From NCBI RefSeq assembly GCF_963678635.1, contig NC_087062.1, forward strand, positions 53,578,473-53,642,472: a DNA stretch of 64,000 nucleotides. The letters run 5' to 3'. The stretch is from Symsagittifera roscoffensis (taxonomy: Eukaryota > Xenacoelomorpha > Acoela > Convolutidae). A program made the position numbers and the translations under genes. The notes beneath the pieces are model-generated. The model had not been told where the DNA came from. It ran no database searches and worked only from the letters and a program-made list of their open reading frames with translations. This document shows positions 24,361 through 35,013 of this stretch, piece after piece; position 1 is the first letter of the stretch, and every line of letters begins with the position of its first letter.

Positions 24361-24640
24361 GTATGTTTTGACCTACTCGAGGTATATTACGACCGTGTTC
24401 GAGATATGTTTCGACCATGCTCGAGGCATGTTTCGACTGTGCTCGAGGTATGTTTCGACTGTGCTCGAGGTATGTTTCGACTGTGCTCAAGCTATGTTTC
24501 GACCATGCTCGAGATATGTTTCAACCGTGCTTGAGGTATTTTGTGACTGTGCGTGAGTTATGTTTTGACCGTGCTCGAGGTATGTTTTTACCGCGCTCGA
24601 CTGTTCTCGACTGTGCTCGACCGTGCCCGAGGTATATTTC
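24361..24640 (+). repeat. 22-bp minisatellite, GAGGTATGTTTCGACTGTGC
   Basis: About twelve 22-bp units (GAGGTATGTTTCGACTGTGC followed by TC), decaying into CTCGACTGT half-units at the 3' end. Two overlapping open frames through it are by-products of the repeat. Confidence 0.88.
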
Positions 24641-24740
24641 GAATTAATGATTGACCCAAAACACCATCTCGACTATTCTTTTTCGGTCGAGCACTGAGAT
24701 GTACTCGACTTCGAAAGTAAAAAAAATAAGAGAGCACCTC

Positions 24741-24772
24741 GACCCGGGTAATTACATATGTACCCGGGTCTA
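24741..24772. repeat. Perfect 10-bp-arm palindrome GACCCGGGTA
   Basis: GACCCGGGTA, a ~9-base spacer, then TACCCGGGTC, a strong hairpin or protein-binding dyad in otherwise AT-rich DNA. It is followed by an AGAAAAAGAAGA purine run. Confidence 0.7.
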
Positions 24773-24774
24773 GA

Positions 24775-27700
24775 AAAAGAAGAAAAAGAAGAGAAGAGTT
24801 CTATACTTTTAAATTGATAAGGATTAAGTCAATTGTTTTCAAATTGTAACTACTATATACATCTGCGCTTGATAAATCTAAAGCGCACGCTGAATCAATT
24901 TATAATTAGTTGTAAAGAGGTTCTAAAGAAAAGTGATCTGTAAACGAAATCATTACATTTTTATTATAAGGTATATCCAAGTTACTGCTTGCCAAAAACC
25001 TTGCTTGTAAAACAACTGCCAATGCGTTCAAAATTATTGCCTGAATTAAACATTTGGTTTTTAGCCATTGTGTTCTTTGGAAGTACAGTCTCTGCTTTTT
25101 TCCTTTCTTCCGCACCACCTCACATAAGCATCAATTTTATGGGGTAGCAATGGGGTTTACAACGCTTATTATGAAGACCAATTATGTTAGTCATGGCTTA
25201 ATTAGTCTTAAAGCCAATGTTTCAAGAATCGCATAATGTGAGCAGTATTTTGTACATATAAAAAGGAGCTTGTTAAAGCAGCTTGCTATGAGGAGGCATG
25301 CAATTTGATAGCTTAAAACATTTTCCATTATCTCAAATAATGAAGTTTGTTGCAAGATGTCAGAAAATTGAAGCAAAATTTACCAAGAAGGTTTGTCCAA
25401 CTTTTAATGAGCATTGAACTTATTTCAATGTTTCCGAAATTTTCACCTGCATTCGTTGTTCGTAAAGCTATTGTTTGATTAAAGTTTTAATTTAACAACA
25501 AGCCCATGAGAAAACACCAACTACCGGTCTCTGAAGTTGATTTTTTGTGTGAACGTTGGTAAGTTATACTTAAAAACAAAAAAAATAAAATCAAGCTGAA
25601 AACCCAAAAATTTAATTTTTTAGAATATCAACTTGGTAAGAGCTTTCGAAAAATATTCTAAAGTGTTAGAGAAAAACTGTTAACCCAGATTTTTAAACAA
25701 TGAATCTAAAACAATATGCACGTGTAACTTAAACTAAGACTAGTTACTCAGAAACTTCGACTTCACATGGTAAATACCCTAACTAAAATAAGATAAGTTG
25801 AAAAACAATTTAATTAAATGAATTAAAAATTATAGTAGTAAAACCAGTGACCAAAATCCTTCAGATTCTAAAACGGTTGCGCTCTTGGTACGTAAAAATT
25901 GGATTGAGACATAGCGGTTGATTTAGGAATATAGTCATAGACTTTAACATTCCCCTTGTAAATTTTTCTGAAAAAAAAACTTTAAACAAAATATAATATT
26001 CAATGATTAATATTTTTTCACCCCAGAGGGATGAATTGTCCGAAAATTCAAAAAAATGTCGGAATGGTTTAACAACTTGCCCCAGAGGTAAAAATATTCA
26101 GAGGAACTAATGAACGGGAAAAAAGCATCGGTAAAAATTTGATGATCGACAAAAATTTCTGCTAGACATAATTAAAAAGACTATGCAGGCACTGACTGGT
26201 AGCATCATGATGGGTAAATAAGACAGAATTACCGATGGCTTTATAAATACTAACAGCGGAAAAAAATAGCACTAGTTTAAGTCATTTAAACAGAAGTTAT
26301 CTAAGTTTACTCGAAGGTTTTAAATTCAACACATTCATTGCAATTTTAGCCATGCACTTGAAACTTTCGATTAACCTTTGGCCATCAGATGTGTGTTTGC
26401 TCACGTTTGTGTCAATCGGATTGCAGTATTTTAAATCTTTCAATTTTGAGTCTTTGACTCCCTCTGACTTTCCGGCATGAATATCTAGGCATCAGTTTTT
26501 CAACTTTAGGAAAAATCTTCGTGATGGTATATCTAGGTATATCTACGGGATGACTAGTTTTTTATCAGCATATGAAAAGGGTATGAGCTCCTCGTCATAT
26601 GAAACAGGAAACGGGCCATCGCCATATGAAAAGGGTACAACATATGAAATATTTGAATAAATAATAGAAACGGGTTAGACGAGATTGTGCTATTTTAATG
26701 TGATTGTCGTCTGTAAAGGCTTGTATTAGAAACTTGTGATCTGTGAGGACTGAAATTTATTAACCAGTAGACAATTCTTAGAAAAAATTTAATGCCCAAA
26801 CTAATCCCTGCGATTCGAGTTTCTTCGTGCCATATCTACTTGCACATGGTAAGAACTTCCAATTTTCCCCATGTCTGTGTTCCAAGAAGCTACCAAACCT
26901 ACATGAGAAGCTACGTGAAAGGAGAAGCATCATATTTCACTCTTGGTTTCAGTTTTGTAATAAAATGTTGATTCGTAACTGAGTTACAGATTTCAGTTTT
27001 TTTTTCGACGGCTATTAGATGTTTTTTAAACACTATAACTAATTGTTCTTCTGCACTAAATATCGAGAGATTGTAGATAAGGAGGTCAGATTTGGTTTAA
27101 GTTCACTGAAGTGATTGACTGATCACCTATGGGATCTTAAAACTTTTATACAGTTAGGCTCCTTTAGATTTCAGGTTTATGAATCAATGGTGTGGTTAGC
27201 AGCGATTTTCAATTACAGCCACTCATTTTATGGGTTTTGATTCCATTTTAGGCATAAATGGAATCAAAATGGAATGAAAACTTGTTTTGATTCCATTTTA
27301 GGCATAAGTTTTCCTCATCTAATGACTTTAAAAAGTCTCAAACTATTTAACAGAGGTCTTTTGAGCTAACGACAGTAGCATTAAAAGTTTCACCCGAGTA
27401 ACAATTTTTATATGATAGCTTGCTAGTAAATCGGTCCAAAAATTGTTGGAACTCGTTGGGCATGTCTCCTAGCATGTGAAATCCTGTTTTAAGTCTATAC
27501 ATGCCAGCAAATTTGCCTCCTTCCTACTATAATAAAATTGCATTAGTTGAATAAACGCATGAATTCAGTTAGTTGATGAGAACTAGATTTTGGTTTTCTT
27601 CAAGGTTCTCTTCAAGGCCACTGATTGATTTTGCGACATATTCAGTTAATCAAAAAATTAGTCAGTAATACGCAAAATTGGTTTGTTTGTTGTTTTGAAG

Positions 27701-27900
27701 CTTAGCGCCAGTTTGATCGACCCATCTCCGCTGCCATAAAGATTGAGGATATGAAGCAATTTTCTGAACATCTAGCGAGCTGTGCTATATAGCTTTCCGT
27801 AGTAAATGGTCAACATATTGTTTAACTTTTGGTGGTGATTACTTTTGATGTTTGACAATTCGTTTTTCTTTGTCTGGGCTGATTTCAAGGGTTCGTCAAA
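24775..27900. other. No recognisable gene; small local repeats
   Basis: About 3.1 kb without a supportable gene. It contains CATATGAAAAGGGTA repeats (26570-26650) and a direct repeat of TTTTGATTCCATTTTAGGCA at 27237 and 27285. Open frames near 24906-25376 have no domain. Confidence 0.4.
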
Positions 27901-28760
27901 AAAATTTTGCCCAAAAATTTCAAATCTCCAATTATAGTTATTATGTTTGGAAATTTAATGGATATACAAAGTCAACTCTTGTTAGTAGGAGTTTTCAGCA
28001 GTGGTGACTTTACAAACGTCTGTTTCAAATTTTATTTTGTTAAAATGCACCCCGACACGATTATGAGAGTTGTCCAGTGCGGGGGTGCATGTTGTTGGGA
28101 AACCTTGATTCCAGATACGGTAGAATATCATTCTCCAGCTTAATTTTTCTGCCTCTTTGGTTGTGCACAGTTTTTGATTCCTAGCGTACCAACCGTTCGA
28201 ACAAATTCTTACCACAACCTTTCCAATGGTTTTTGAAAAAATTTTCAAATCCTTGGTAGGCCTTCTTGGTAGACTCGTTTACCGCTTCAATGTTCAAAAC
28301 TGTTCCCCTTACCTTAAGTTCGTAAAGTAAATATTTTTTCATAAAAGGTAAAAGCAGGACTAGTTGAGTCTATTAGAAATTCTGTGGTGTTTTGGTTGAA
28401 ATTTCCGTGAGCCACACTTAAAATTGTCCTGAATTTGTTTTCGTAGCGTGCAAAGACTGTTCCGATTCACTTTTTATGCGATCTCTAACTAATTTTTTTC
28501 GTTGTCGCTAAAAGTTACAACTAAGAGTCCATCTAAATTTTTTTCAAGCTCGGGTTTATCCTGAGGAATTTGCGTTTAGATTGTCGGTTGATATTCGAAA
28601 TCGGGGGTTTAATCGCATTTGCTTTGTTCCAAACTGAACTTCTGCAGTGTTTAACAAAATGACCCTTAAGGCCATATTTCTTACAGTTTATGTCTATCGC
28701 TGGGCTTATAGAAAATGTCTTTTTTTGATTGTTGATTGGAGTTTTCACCATTCAAATTTT
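27900..28760 (-). pseudogene. Possible retroelement gag remnant with degenerate zinc knuckle
   Basis: On the minus strand, positions 28685-28644 encode C-K-K-Y-G-L-K-G-H-F-V-K-H-C. This fits the gag zinc-knuckle pattern C-x2-C-x4-H-x4-C except that the second Cys is Tyr. The surrounding 73-residue frame (28751-28533) is Lys/Asn/Ser-rich, as nucleocapsid regions often are. Further minus-strand frames down to 27982 contain fragments that may belong to the same element but show no protease or polymerase motif. The call rests on one short motif and could be chance. Confidence 0.3.
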
Positions 28761-29013
28761 ACATCTACACAGTTTTTTACAGGACCATTTTATGCTTTTA
28801 ATGGATTTAAGCGCCGTTTTTGTGGCTTAGGACGTATGCAGAAACATTTTCTGAAGTTCATTACTCGATGCACAAGACTTTCTTCTAGATTTCCACATTT
28901 CTCATGTTAGCAATGAGAATAATCTCTGCATTACGAGGCCAAACTGTGCACTGGATAGGCGAACAATTTTGTGTCTGTATGTTCCTGAATTCCAGAGATA
29001 AGTATTTAAACTT

Positions 29014-30225
29014 GTTCCAAAATGTAGGTGGATTCCGCTTAGAAGATTTACGTGGAGTCCGCGTACATATACTTGTAACGTAAATTTTGCGCAACAAGTA
29101 AATATAGCTAGTTGTTCTGGAGTCCGCAACTGCAAGTGGAGTCCGCAAAATGTAAGTGGATTCCGCAAATGTAAGCGGAAACCGCAAACTGTAAAAGAAT
29201 TTAAAAATTTTGTTTATTACTGAACTAGCATATGCACTTGCGGAATTTAAAAGCAAGGACTTAACCATTGTCAGAGGAATCCATGATTACATTTTAAAAC
29301 AATGGTTAACTAAATCGATAGATGTCACACTTTAGTTTTTGCAAGCAGTTTTTGGGATCATAGTTTTGGAAACACAACGTCCAATAAATTCATTGGGTTA
29401 ATTCGGTAATTGGGTCAATTCATCATTGGGTTGACATATCGCCGAATTAGGTCAGTATTTGGGATTCAGTATTTGAGATTCAGTATTTGGGATTTTGTAT
29501 TTGAGATTCAGAATTTGGGAGCGTGAATTCAACTCATGAAGATAGTATTCGGGATGAGACCACAGAGTCCTGAAGAGATATCGTCGAATTAGGTCAGTAT
29601 TTGGGATTCAGTATTTGAGATTCAGTATTTGCGATTTTGTATTTGAGATTCAGTATTTGGGAGCGTGAAGTCAAATCATGAAGATAGTATTCGGTATGAG
29701 ACGACAGAGTCCTGAAGAGATATCGCCGAATTAGGTCAGTATTTTGGATTCAGTGTTTGAGATGCAGTATTTGGAATTCAGTATTTGAGATTCAGCATTT
29801 GGAAGCGTTAATTGAACTTATGAAGAAAGTATTTAGAATGAAATGACAGAGTGAAATGATGAGTTAGCTATTCAAATTTTTCTGAATAGCTAACTCACAT
29901 TTGAAAAACAAATTTAGAGCTCTGAATATTTTATCCTGAAAGAACTGTCCCGTCTCAAATTCAGAGAATGCTGAGAATGCACTGAACTACACATACATAT
30001 ATGTAAACGGAAACTGCAAATAAAATGCGAATTCAACTTACAATTGCGGATTCCACTTACAGTTTGCGGATTCCACTTACAGTTTACGGATTCCGCTTAC
30101 AGTTGCGGATTCCGCAACAGCTCAGTTCTTTTATACACATGTCTTAGTATTTGTGGATTTCACATGTTATTCTGGATTCCGCAAATACGCTTGCGGATTC
30201 CGCAAATTCGCTTATTTTTGGAACG
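29014..30225. mobile_element. Foldback-like element with 22-bp-repeat arms and 142-bp-repeat core
   Basis: The left arm (29014-29195) contains units of GTAAGTGGATTCCGCAAA. The right arm (30005-30225) contains the same units inverted, GCGGATTCCACTTACAGTTT. The outermost parts also pair (GTTCCAAAA at 29014 against TTTTTGGAAC near 30222). The core carries three 142-bp tandem units. No coding sequence is seen and no clear target duplication was found. More GCGGATTCCGC units continue to the assembly gap. Confidence 0.65.
29439..29862 (+). repeat. Tandem repeat, three 142-bp units
   Basis: Units start at about 29439, 29581 and 29723 with TCGCCGAATTAGGTCAGTAT. Each carries internal 15-bp sub-repeats of GATTCAGTATTTGGG. 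The third unit is degenerate. Confidence 0.85.
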
Positions 30226-30377
30226 AACTTGAACGGTACAGTGTTCTAGATATTTGTTTGTGAAATCCAAAACAGCAAAGAAGATCAAAAAATTCTAGCA
30301 ATGCTGCGGATTCCGCGACAAATCTGATTTGGGACTGTTGCGGAATCCGCTTACAATTCACAGAATGTACAGTTTGG

Positions 30378-30577
30378 NNNNNNNNNNNNNNNNNNNNNNN
30401 NNNNNNNNNNNNNNNNNNNNNNNNNNNNNNNNNNNNNNNNNNNNNNNNNNNNNNNNNNNNNNNNNNNNNNNNNNNNNNNNNNNNNNNNNNNNNNNNNNNN
30501 NNNNNNNNNNNNNNNNNNNNNNNNNNNNNNNNNNNNNNNNNNNNNNNNNNNNNNNNNNNNNNNNNNNNNNNNNNNNN
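30378..30577. other. Assembly gap, 200 N
   Basis: Exactly 200 undefined bases, the usual placeholder for a scaffold gap. Its true size is unknown, and it falls within the GCGGATTCCGC repeat neighbourhood. Confidence 0.97.
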
Positions 30578-31110
30578 GTAAGCATTTTTTCAACTAATAT
30601 CAATTTTTAAAAAAAGCAAAGAAACTGTTTTTAGGGTGATTTAAGCTTAATTACGTCCATTTTTGTTAATTTCTCTTTTCAATCATACCGTCCAAAATCT
30701 TCACCGAAATTTATAAGCCATCACGTTAAAATTCCCCTTGGTGATCTTAGACTTCCCAATTAGTACTCGAAATGATACAAGGTAGCATAATTTTATTGTC
30801 CTAGCACTGAAGGTTAGCTTAGATGTCCTATTGTTTTGTTAGCCTTGATTTTATCAATTGAACAGATCTTTTGGTTTAAGGAGGTAAAAGTGTTCTTGGT
30901 TTTAAACGATCGCTCTTGTTTTATTACAAAAAACGAACAGAAGCCAAAACATTGGAATCAAACAAATTTGAATTTTTCTTAAACTGCTGAAACTGCGACA
31001 AAAAATGAGATCACTCACAATGACTATAAAAAACAATTAATTAAAAACTTGTTGCGAGGTAAATATTTTTAGTGAATTGTAAGCGGTTTTCACAAACAAC
31101 CTCTGTCACG
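30578..31110. other. No recognisable gene
   Basis: Nothing supported. Confidence 0.35.
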
Positions 31111-31113
31111 CCT

Positions 31114-31150
31114 TTCTCTCTCTCTCTCTCTCTCTCTTTCTTCTCTCTCT
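31114..31150 (+). repeat. CT dinucleotide microsatellite
   Basis: About 15 CT units with a TTTCTT interruption. Confidence 0.95.
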
Positions 31151-31174
31151 TATATTAAAAACCCAGGTTGACAA

Positions 31175-31355
31175 AAAAAGCTTATCATACAGTTTTCATA
31201 TATGAAAAAAAGCTTATCATACTCTTTCTTACAATTTCATAGAGCAAAAGTAAGTGTATGAAAATAGCAAAATAAGCATTTTTTCCATAGTATGAAATTG
31301 TATGATAAGCATTTTTTGCATACTATGAAATTGTATGAGAAGCTTTTTTTTCCAT
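31175..31355. repeat. Short inverted/tandem repeats of GTATGATAAGC
   Basis: Units such as AGCTTATCATAC appear first on one strand (31180, 31210), then as GTATGATAAGC and GTATGAGAAGC on the other (31295-31345). Each is next to AAATTGTATG, making a potential hairpin cluster. Confidence 0.55.
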
Positions 31356-31795
31356 AAATGAAAATAAAAAAAAATTTATTCAAAATTTTGTGTTTAAACC
31401 GAAGCACTAACCAAGGATTTTTTGTCATAAGAAATCCCCAGAGTGAACTGGCAATTACCACGCAGATAAACTGTAATTGGTGATTTTAGCCATAAAAGTT
31501 AATTAAACAATTTTCACATGGATTTATATACCAAAAAAGTAACTTTTTGAATAGGGCTAGATGGTTTTTAGTTTGAAAATTTTGATGTTTGAGAAAAAAA
31601 GGTCTGTTTTTTGCTAATTTACTTTTATCTTAGCAAATGAAACAAAAGATAATAATTGTGTTTACCAAAAAAAACACTTTCTTGTGATTTTTGAATTTTT
31701 TGTGCGAAAATCTCATCCTGGACTACGTTATAAACACAAAAAGTCAAATTTTGCATGCAAATTTTGTTTTCGCAAATTTTATATTTTATCACAAA

Positions 31796-32042
31796 CGCAA
31801 ATGTTTTTGATATTGGCATTTTATTAAAGCTTTGTCCCGATATACACAGATGCAAACTATTTTGTATACAGATGCAAACTATATTGTATTTCAGGTCTAA
31901 AATGAAGGTTTTTTTTGGCACGGGTGAAATGTTCATAGCTTATCAATATGCCTGAGGTGTTTTTCTTAATTCAGACGGATTTTATAAAAGTTGGCAGAGT
32001 ATGAGTATCGATCCGGAAATCTTCAGATTTTCAAGTAAGTAT
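31796..32042 (+). repeat. ~250-bp direct repeat, left copy, containing exon-like segment
   Basis: About 90% identical by eye to 33664-33911. The segment 31903-32033 is preceded by a pyrimidine-rich TTGTATTTCAG and followed by AAGTAAGTATG, like an exon between splice sites. In the frame of ATG 31912 it reads as M-K-V-F-F-G-T-G-E, then AYQYA, a TGA stop, and GVFLNSDGF with a continuation to DPEIFRF. I do not recognise the protein. Confidence 0.6.
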
Positions 32043-33023
32043 GCTTACACTAGACTAAAATGGGGATGTTATATCACTGTTCGAATAATACTTTGACAGT
32101 TTCAATACGCTAATTATTTATGCGTGGCAAACTATCCGCACTCATATTTGTTCTGAATTGAGCTGAATCCAACTACAATATCTCCATTTTAATTCTACTC
32201 AAAACTTAGCACTTGCATTTGATATGGCAGCACAAAGTTCATAGCTTATCAATATTTTTCGATTTGCTTCGTTTTTTTTTGTTCCTGCGATTTGCTTGTT
32301 TAGCTATGAATATGCAATATGCCTTATCTCTAGTTTTTCGTTCAGATCCTTTTATCACACCACGCCGAGAAAACGACACTAATTTGAAAAAAATGTATTT
32401 TTCAAGACTATTGTCGGAACATTCTGTGCAGAAAGCTACATGCACAGTAACCGGCCATTCTTTCTTATTTTGCTTGCAGTCGGTAAAGTTATTTTTCAAA
32501 AATAATTGTTCTGTTTCCATAAACGATTCGCAGCAAAACTTTTCTATTCAGAGTTTTGAGCTTGGGAGGTTTGAGACCTTTTGTTACATATACAAATTTC
32601 GTCGCCCGAAACGTTTCAAATGAGTAACATCCCTTGTTTACTGTTAAACGAAATACTATTTGAAACCCGTTTTTATACTTTATATCCTCGTCTTTCATGT
32701 TTTTGGAGGATTCGCCTCATTTTTTGTTTCCGAAAACAAGCCCGATGTCTCCGCGGAAGTATTCAAGAGACTGGAAAATATGAACAAATTATTTCTGAAA
32801 ATTTCGAGTGAAGAAATTATGTCTCAAGATTCGTAAGCTGAGATAAAAAATTCGACAGAATAATTATTGTTCGTGGTGTTCAAATTGAAAATGAGAGTTC
32901 ATTTTGTAACTTTGACTGTTATGTTAACCTTTCACCCGTGCCAAAAAAATTATGTTTGTAATATAAATCTCTGGTCAGAGCTTCTTGTTGAAATATTTAG
33001 TAAGCATTTTCCTAAAGTTTTCT
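32043..33023. other. No recognisable gene; scattered repeat pieces
   Basis: It contains an isolated TTCATAGCTTATCAATAT (32236) and an inverted AACCTTTCACCCGTGCCAAA (32926). Both are fragments of the exon-like repeat. The 136-codon frame at 32213 shows no domain. Confidence 0.4.
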
Positions 33024-33091
33024 TGGTGGGTCTCGAATTCGGGCCTGCCACTGAATAGACTGTGCTAGCTGCTAGGCCACGTGACCTGCCT
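33024..33091 (-). repeat. tRNA-like sequence (SINE head or tRNA pseudogene)
   Basis: On the minus strand, TGGCCTAGCAGCTAGC resembles a pol III A box and GAATTCGAGACCC a B box, about 35 bp apart, as in tRNA genes. No convincing acceptor stem closes, so a functional tRNA is unlikely. A tRNA-derived SINE is more probable. Confidence 0.5.
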
Positions 33092-33663
33092 TTTGAAGCC
33101 TATGGAAAGCAACACTTGTTATAAAGAGCGTTAATTTGTTATTTAAAACTACGGCTATTGTGTATACTCGAAGAAGTTTATCTCGTTGCGGTTAAGCAGT
33201 GAGCTGATTTTGTGTTTTTTTTTCTAAATTATGAAATTTTTGCAAAATTAAACGAAAACAGCTATTTAATCTAAAGTTTACATTATACAAAATATTTACT
33301 TTTGACAAAATTTTATATGCATTGTAAGCTATGTGTTTTTTTCTGTTCCGACCTTCGAAGATCGAGGTAAAAAAAGAACATTTATCCTAAGAATCATACC
33401 CAAATAACTTTTTCAGTCTAAATTAACCACAAGTAAGCTGCGAGCAAGGCAATTGATTCTGTCATCTAGATGCACTATATCAACTGCGTGTTGACTACAT
33501 GATCGTTTAACTACAATAGTTTCATTCTGTGGAAAAATTTTTCCGAGCGCATTATATCGTACTCATGATTATTACCAATTGAATTGAGTCAAAGTAAATT
33601 GATCATTCTAATTCGGTATAGGACTCAAGTTTTCTCACCTAATGTTTTTGATATTGGCAGACC

Positions 33664-33911
33664 TAATATTTTTGATATTGGCATTTTATTAAAGCTTTGC
33701 CCTGATATACACAGATGCAAACTATTTTGTATACAGATGCAAACTATCTTGTATTTCAGGTCTGAAATGAAGATTTTTTTTGGCACGGGTGAAAGGTTCA
33801 TAGCTTATCAATATGCCTGGGGTGTTTTTCTTAATTCAGACGGATTTAACAAAATTTGACAGCGTATGGGTATTGATCCGGAAATCTTCAGATTTTCAAG
33901 TGAGTATGCCG
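33664..33911 (+). repeat. ~250-bp direct repeat, right copy, containing exon-like segment
   Basis: Partner of 31796-32042. The exon-like part (33771-33901) again follows TTGTATTTCAG and precedes AAGTGAGTATG. Its frame carries GTGERFIAYQYAWGVF without the left copy's stop, but has its own TGA shortly after GFNKI. The different stop positions suggest both copies decayed independently from an open exon. Confidence 0.6.
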
Positions 33912-33939
33912 AAGTAGTATAGAATACGACACTGGGATC

Positions 33940-33952
33940 GGGGGGGGGGGGG
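33940..33952 (+). repeat. Poly-G tract (13 G)
   Basis: A homopolymer run directly before the GATCC minisatellite, prone to slippage and assembly error. Confidence 0.9.
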
Positions 33953-33974
33953 TGTGATCCCTACAGGGATCATT

Positions 33975-34240
33975 GGGTATAGATTATACCTAATGATCCC
34001 TATGTAAATATTTATACCTAATGATCCTTATGTAAAATATTTAAACCTATAGATCCCTATGTATAATATTTATACCTAATGATCTCTAAGTAAAATATTT
34101 ATACCTAATGATCCCTATGTATAATTTTTTATAGCAAATGATCCTTATGTATAATTTTTATAGCAAATGATCCCTATGTAAAATTATTGATCCCTAATGA
34201 TCCAAATGTATAATTTTTATGCTTAATGATCCTTATGTGA
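33975..34240 (+). repeat. Minisatellite, ~28-bp units of TAATGATCCCTATGTATAAT
   Basis: About nine units differing by a few bases and by 1-3-bp indels. It lies just outside the left end of the Maverick remnant. Confidence 0.85.
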
Positions 34241-34479
34241 AAGTTGTGTTGGTTAAAACAAAATCATTCTGGCGATATAATTTTTCTTTCCGCCACCTAT
34301 AGCTCGGCAAGCTATGTTGTATTCCAATTGAACTAAAACTATTCAATGCGTTTTGCTGTTGAAGGTCTTTGCGAATTGGTTCTTTCAATGTTTCTACAAA
34401 ATCTATGGTCTTGGTGAAAATAGATATGAAATGAAATGGTTGAATTATACACACAATTTTCTAAAGTAAGTGTCGTTTA
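34241..34479. other. No recognisable gene
   Basis: A minus-strand 73-codon frame at 34233-34454 has no domain. The Maverick's left terminus may lie here, but no terminal inverted repeat could be matched. Confidence 0.3.
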
Positions 34480-34655
34480 AAGCTAATGAAAATGCATGTG
34501 AGTTAGAAAACGTTTCAAAATAGAATTATTATTATAAAGTAAATCAGAAGCTTAATTTCATTGACAAATTGATTGAAATGTATACGAAAACAGTCATGTA
34601 AAACTAAATAAAGTTTAATGAAAAAGCATGTGGGTTAGGAAACATTCGAGTATTG
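34480..34655 (-). repeat. Two extra copies of the protease-gene 3' end
   Basis: Segments at about 34480-34520 and 34607-34655 repeat the motif AATGAAAAAGCATGTGGGTT that covers the protease stop region at 35008-35055. Between them lies AT-rich sequence that is also partly alike. This suggests a partial tandem duplication of the element's left end. Confidence 0.55.
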
Positions 34656-34744
34656 TGTATGTTTGATCCGTTTTTGTGTAGAAATATTGTCAAAACTTGT
34701 ACCTAATTGTTACTAAACAATTTCAGATAGAATAAAACTTCTTA

Positions 34745-34816
34745 GGGTCCGAGTAGTGGAAAACGCATGGCGCTCGACTCTCAGCCGAAAGACGGCATTT
34801 CGAAACCCGTCCGGAA
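34745..34816 (+). repeat. tRNA-like sequence (SINE head or tRNA pseudogene)
   Basis: GGGTCCG-AGTAGTGGAAAACGC resembles the 5' half of a tRNA with an A box, and CATTTCGAAACCCGTCC a B box. The 3' strand of the acceptor stem has changed (CCGGAAATT where CGGACCC would pair). It is inserted in the left edge of the Maverick region. Confidence 0.5.
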
Positions 34817-35013
34817 ATTGTACTAAAAGGAGGCCTCAGTTGCTGGTATGGTGATAGCCCCCCATTGTTCGATTTTAAATTTTTTTGATAGTATTGTAAC
34901 TTCTTGGATTATTGTTAATAATTTAACAATTGAGTAAAAAAGTCAATTAATAAAAAAATGTAGTGTTTAAAAAGAAATTGAAAATTGCACAAAACAGCCA
35001 TATAAAATAGTTA

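Noticed and set aside
24361..24640. CRISPR-like array
   Set aside because: The units are contiguous 22-bp repeats without unique spacers, and the DNA is eukaryotic. It is a minisatellite.
30329..30610. ORFs through the N run
   Set aside because: They consist of undefined residues.
32213..32623. 136-codon + ORF
   Set aside because: Overlapped by antisense frames of similar length; no recognisable domain; composition typical of T-rich DNA.
31796..33911. LTR pair of a short retroelement
   Set aside because: The direct repeats lack TG...CA ends, a primer-binding site and target duplications, and the DNA between has no retroelement domain.
33975..34240. CRISPR-like or regulatory array of GATCCCTATG
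   Set aside because: The intervening sequence is also repeated, and unit lengths drift by small indels. Minisatellite.
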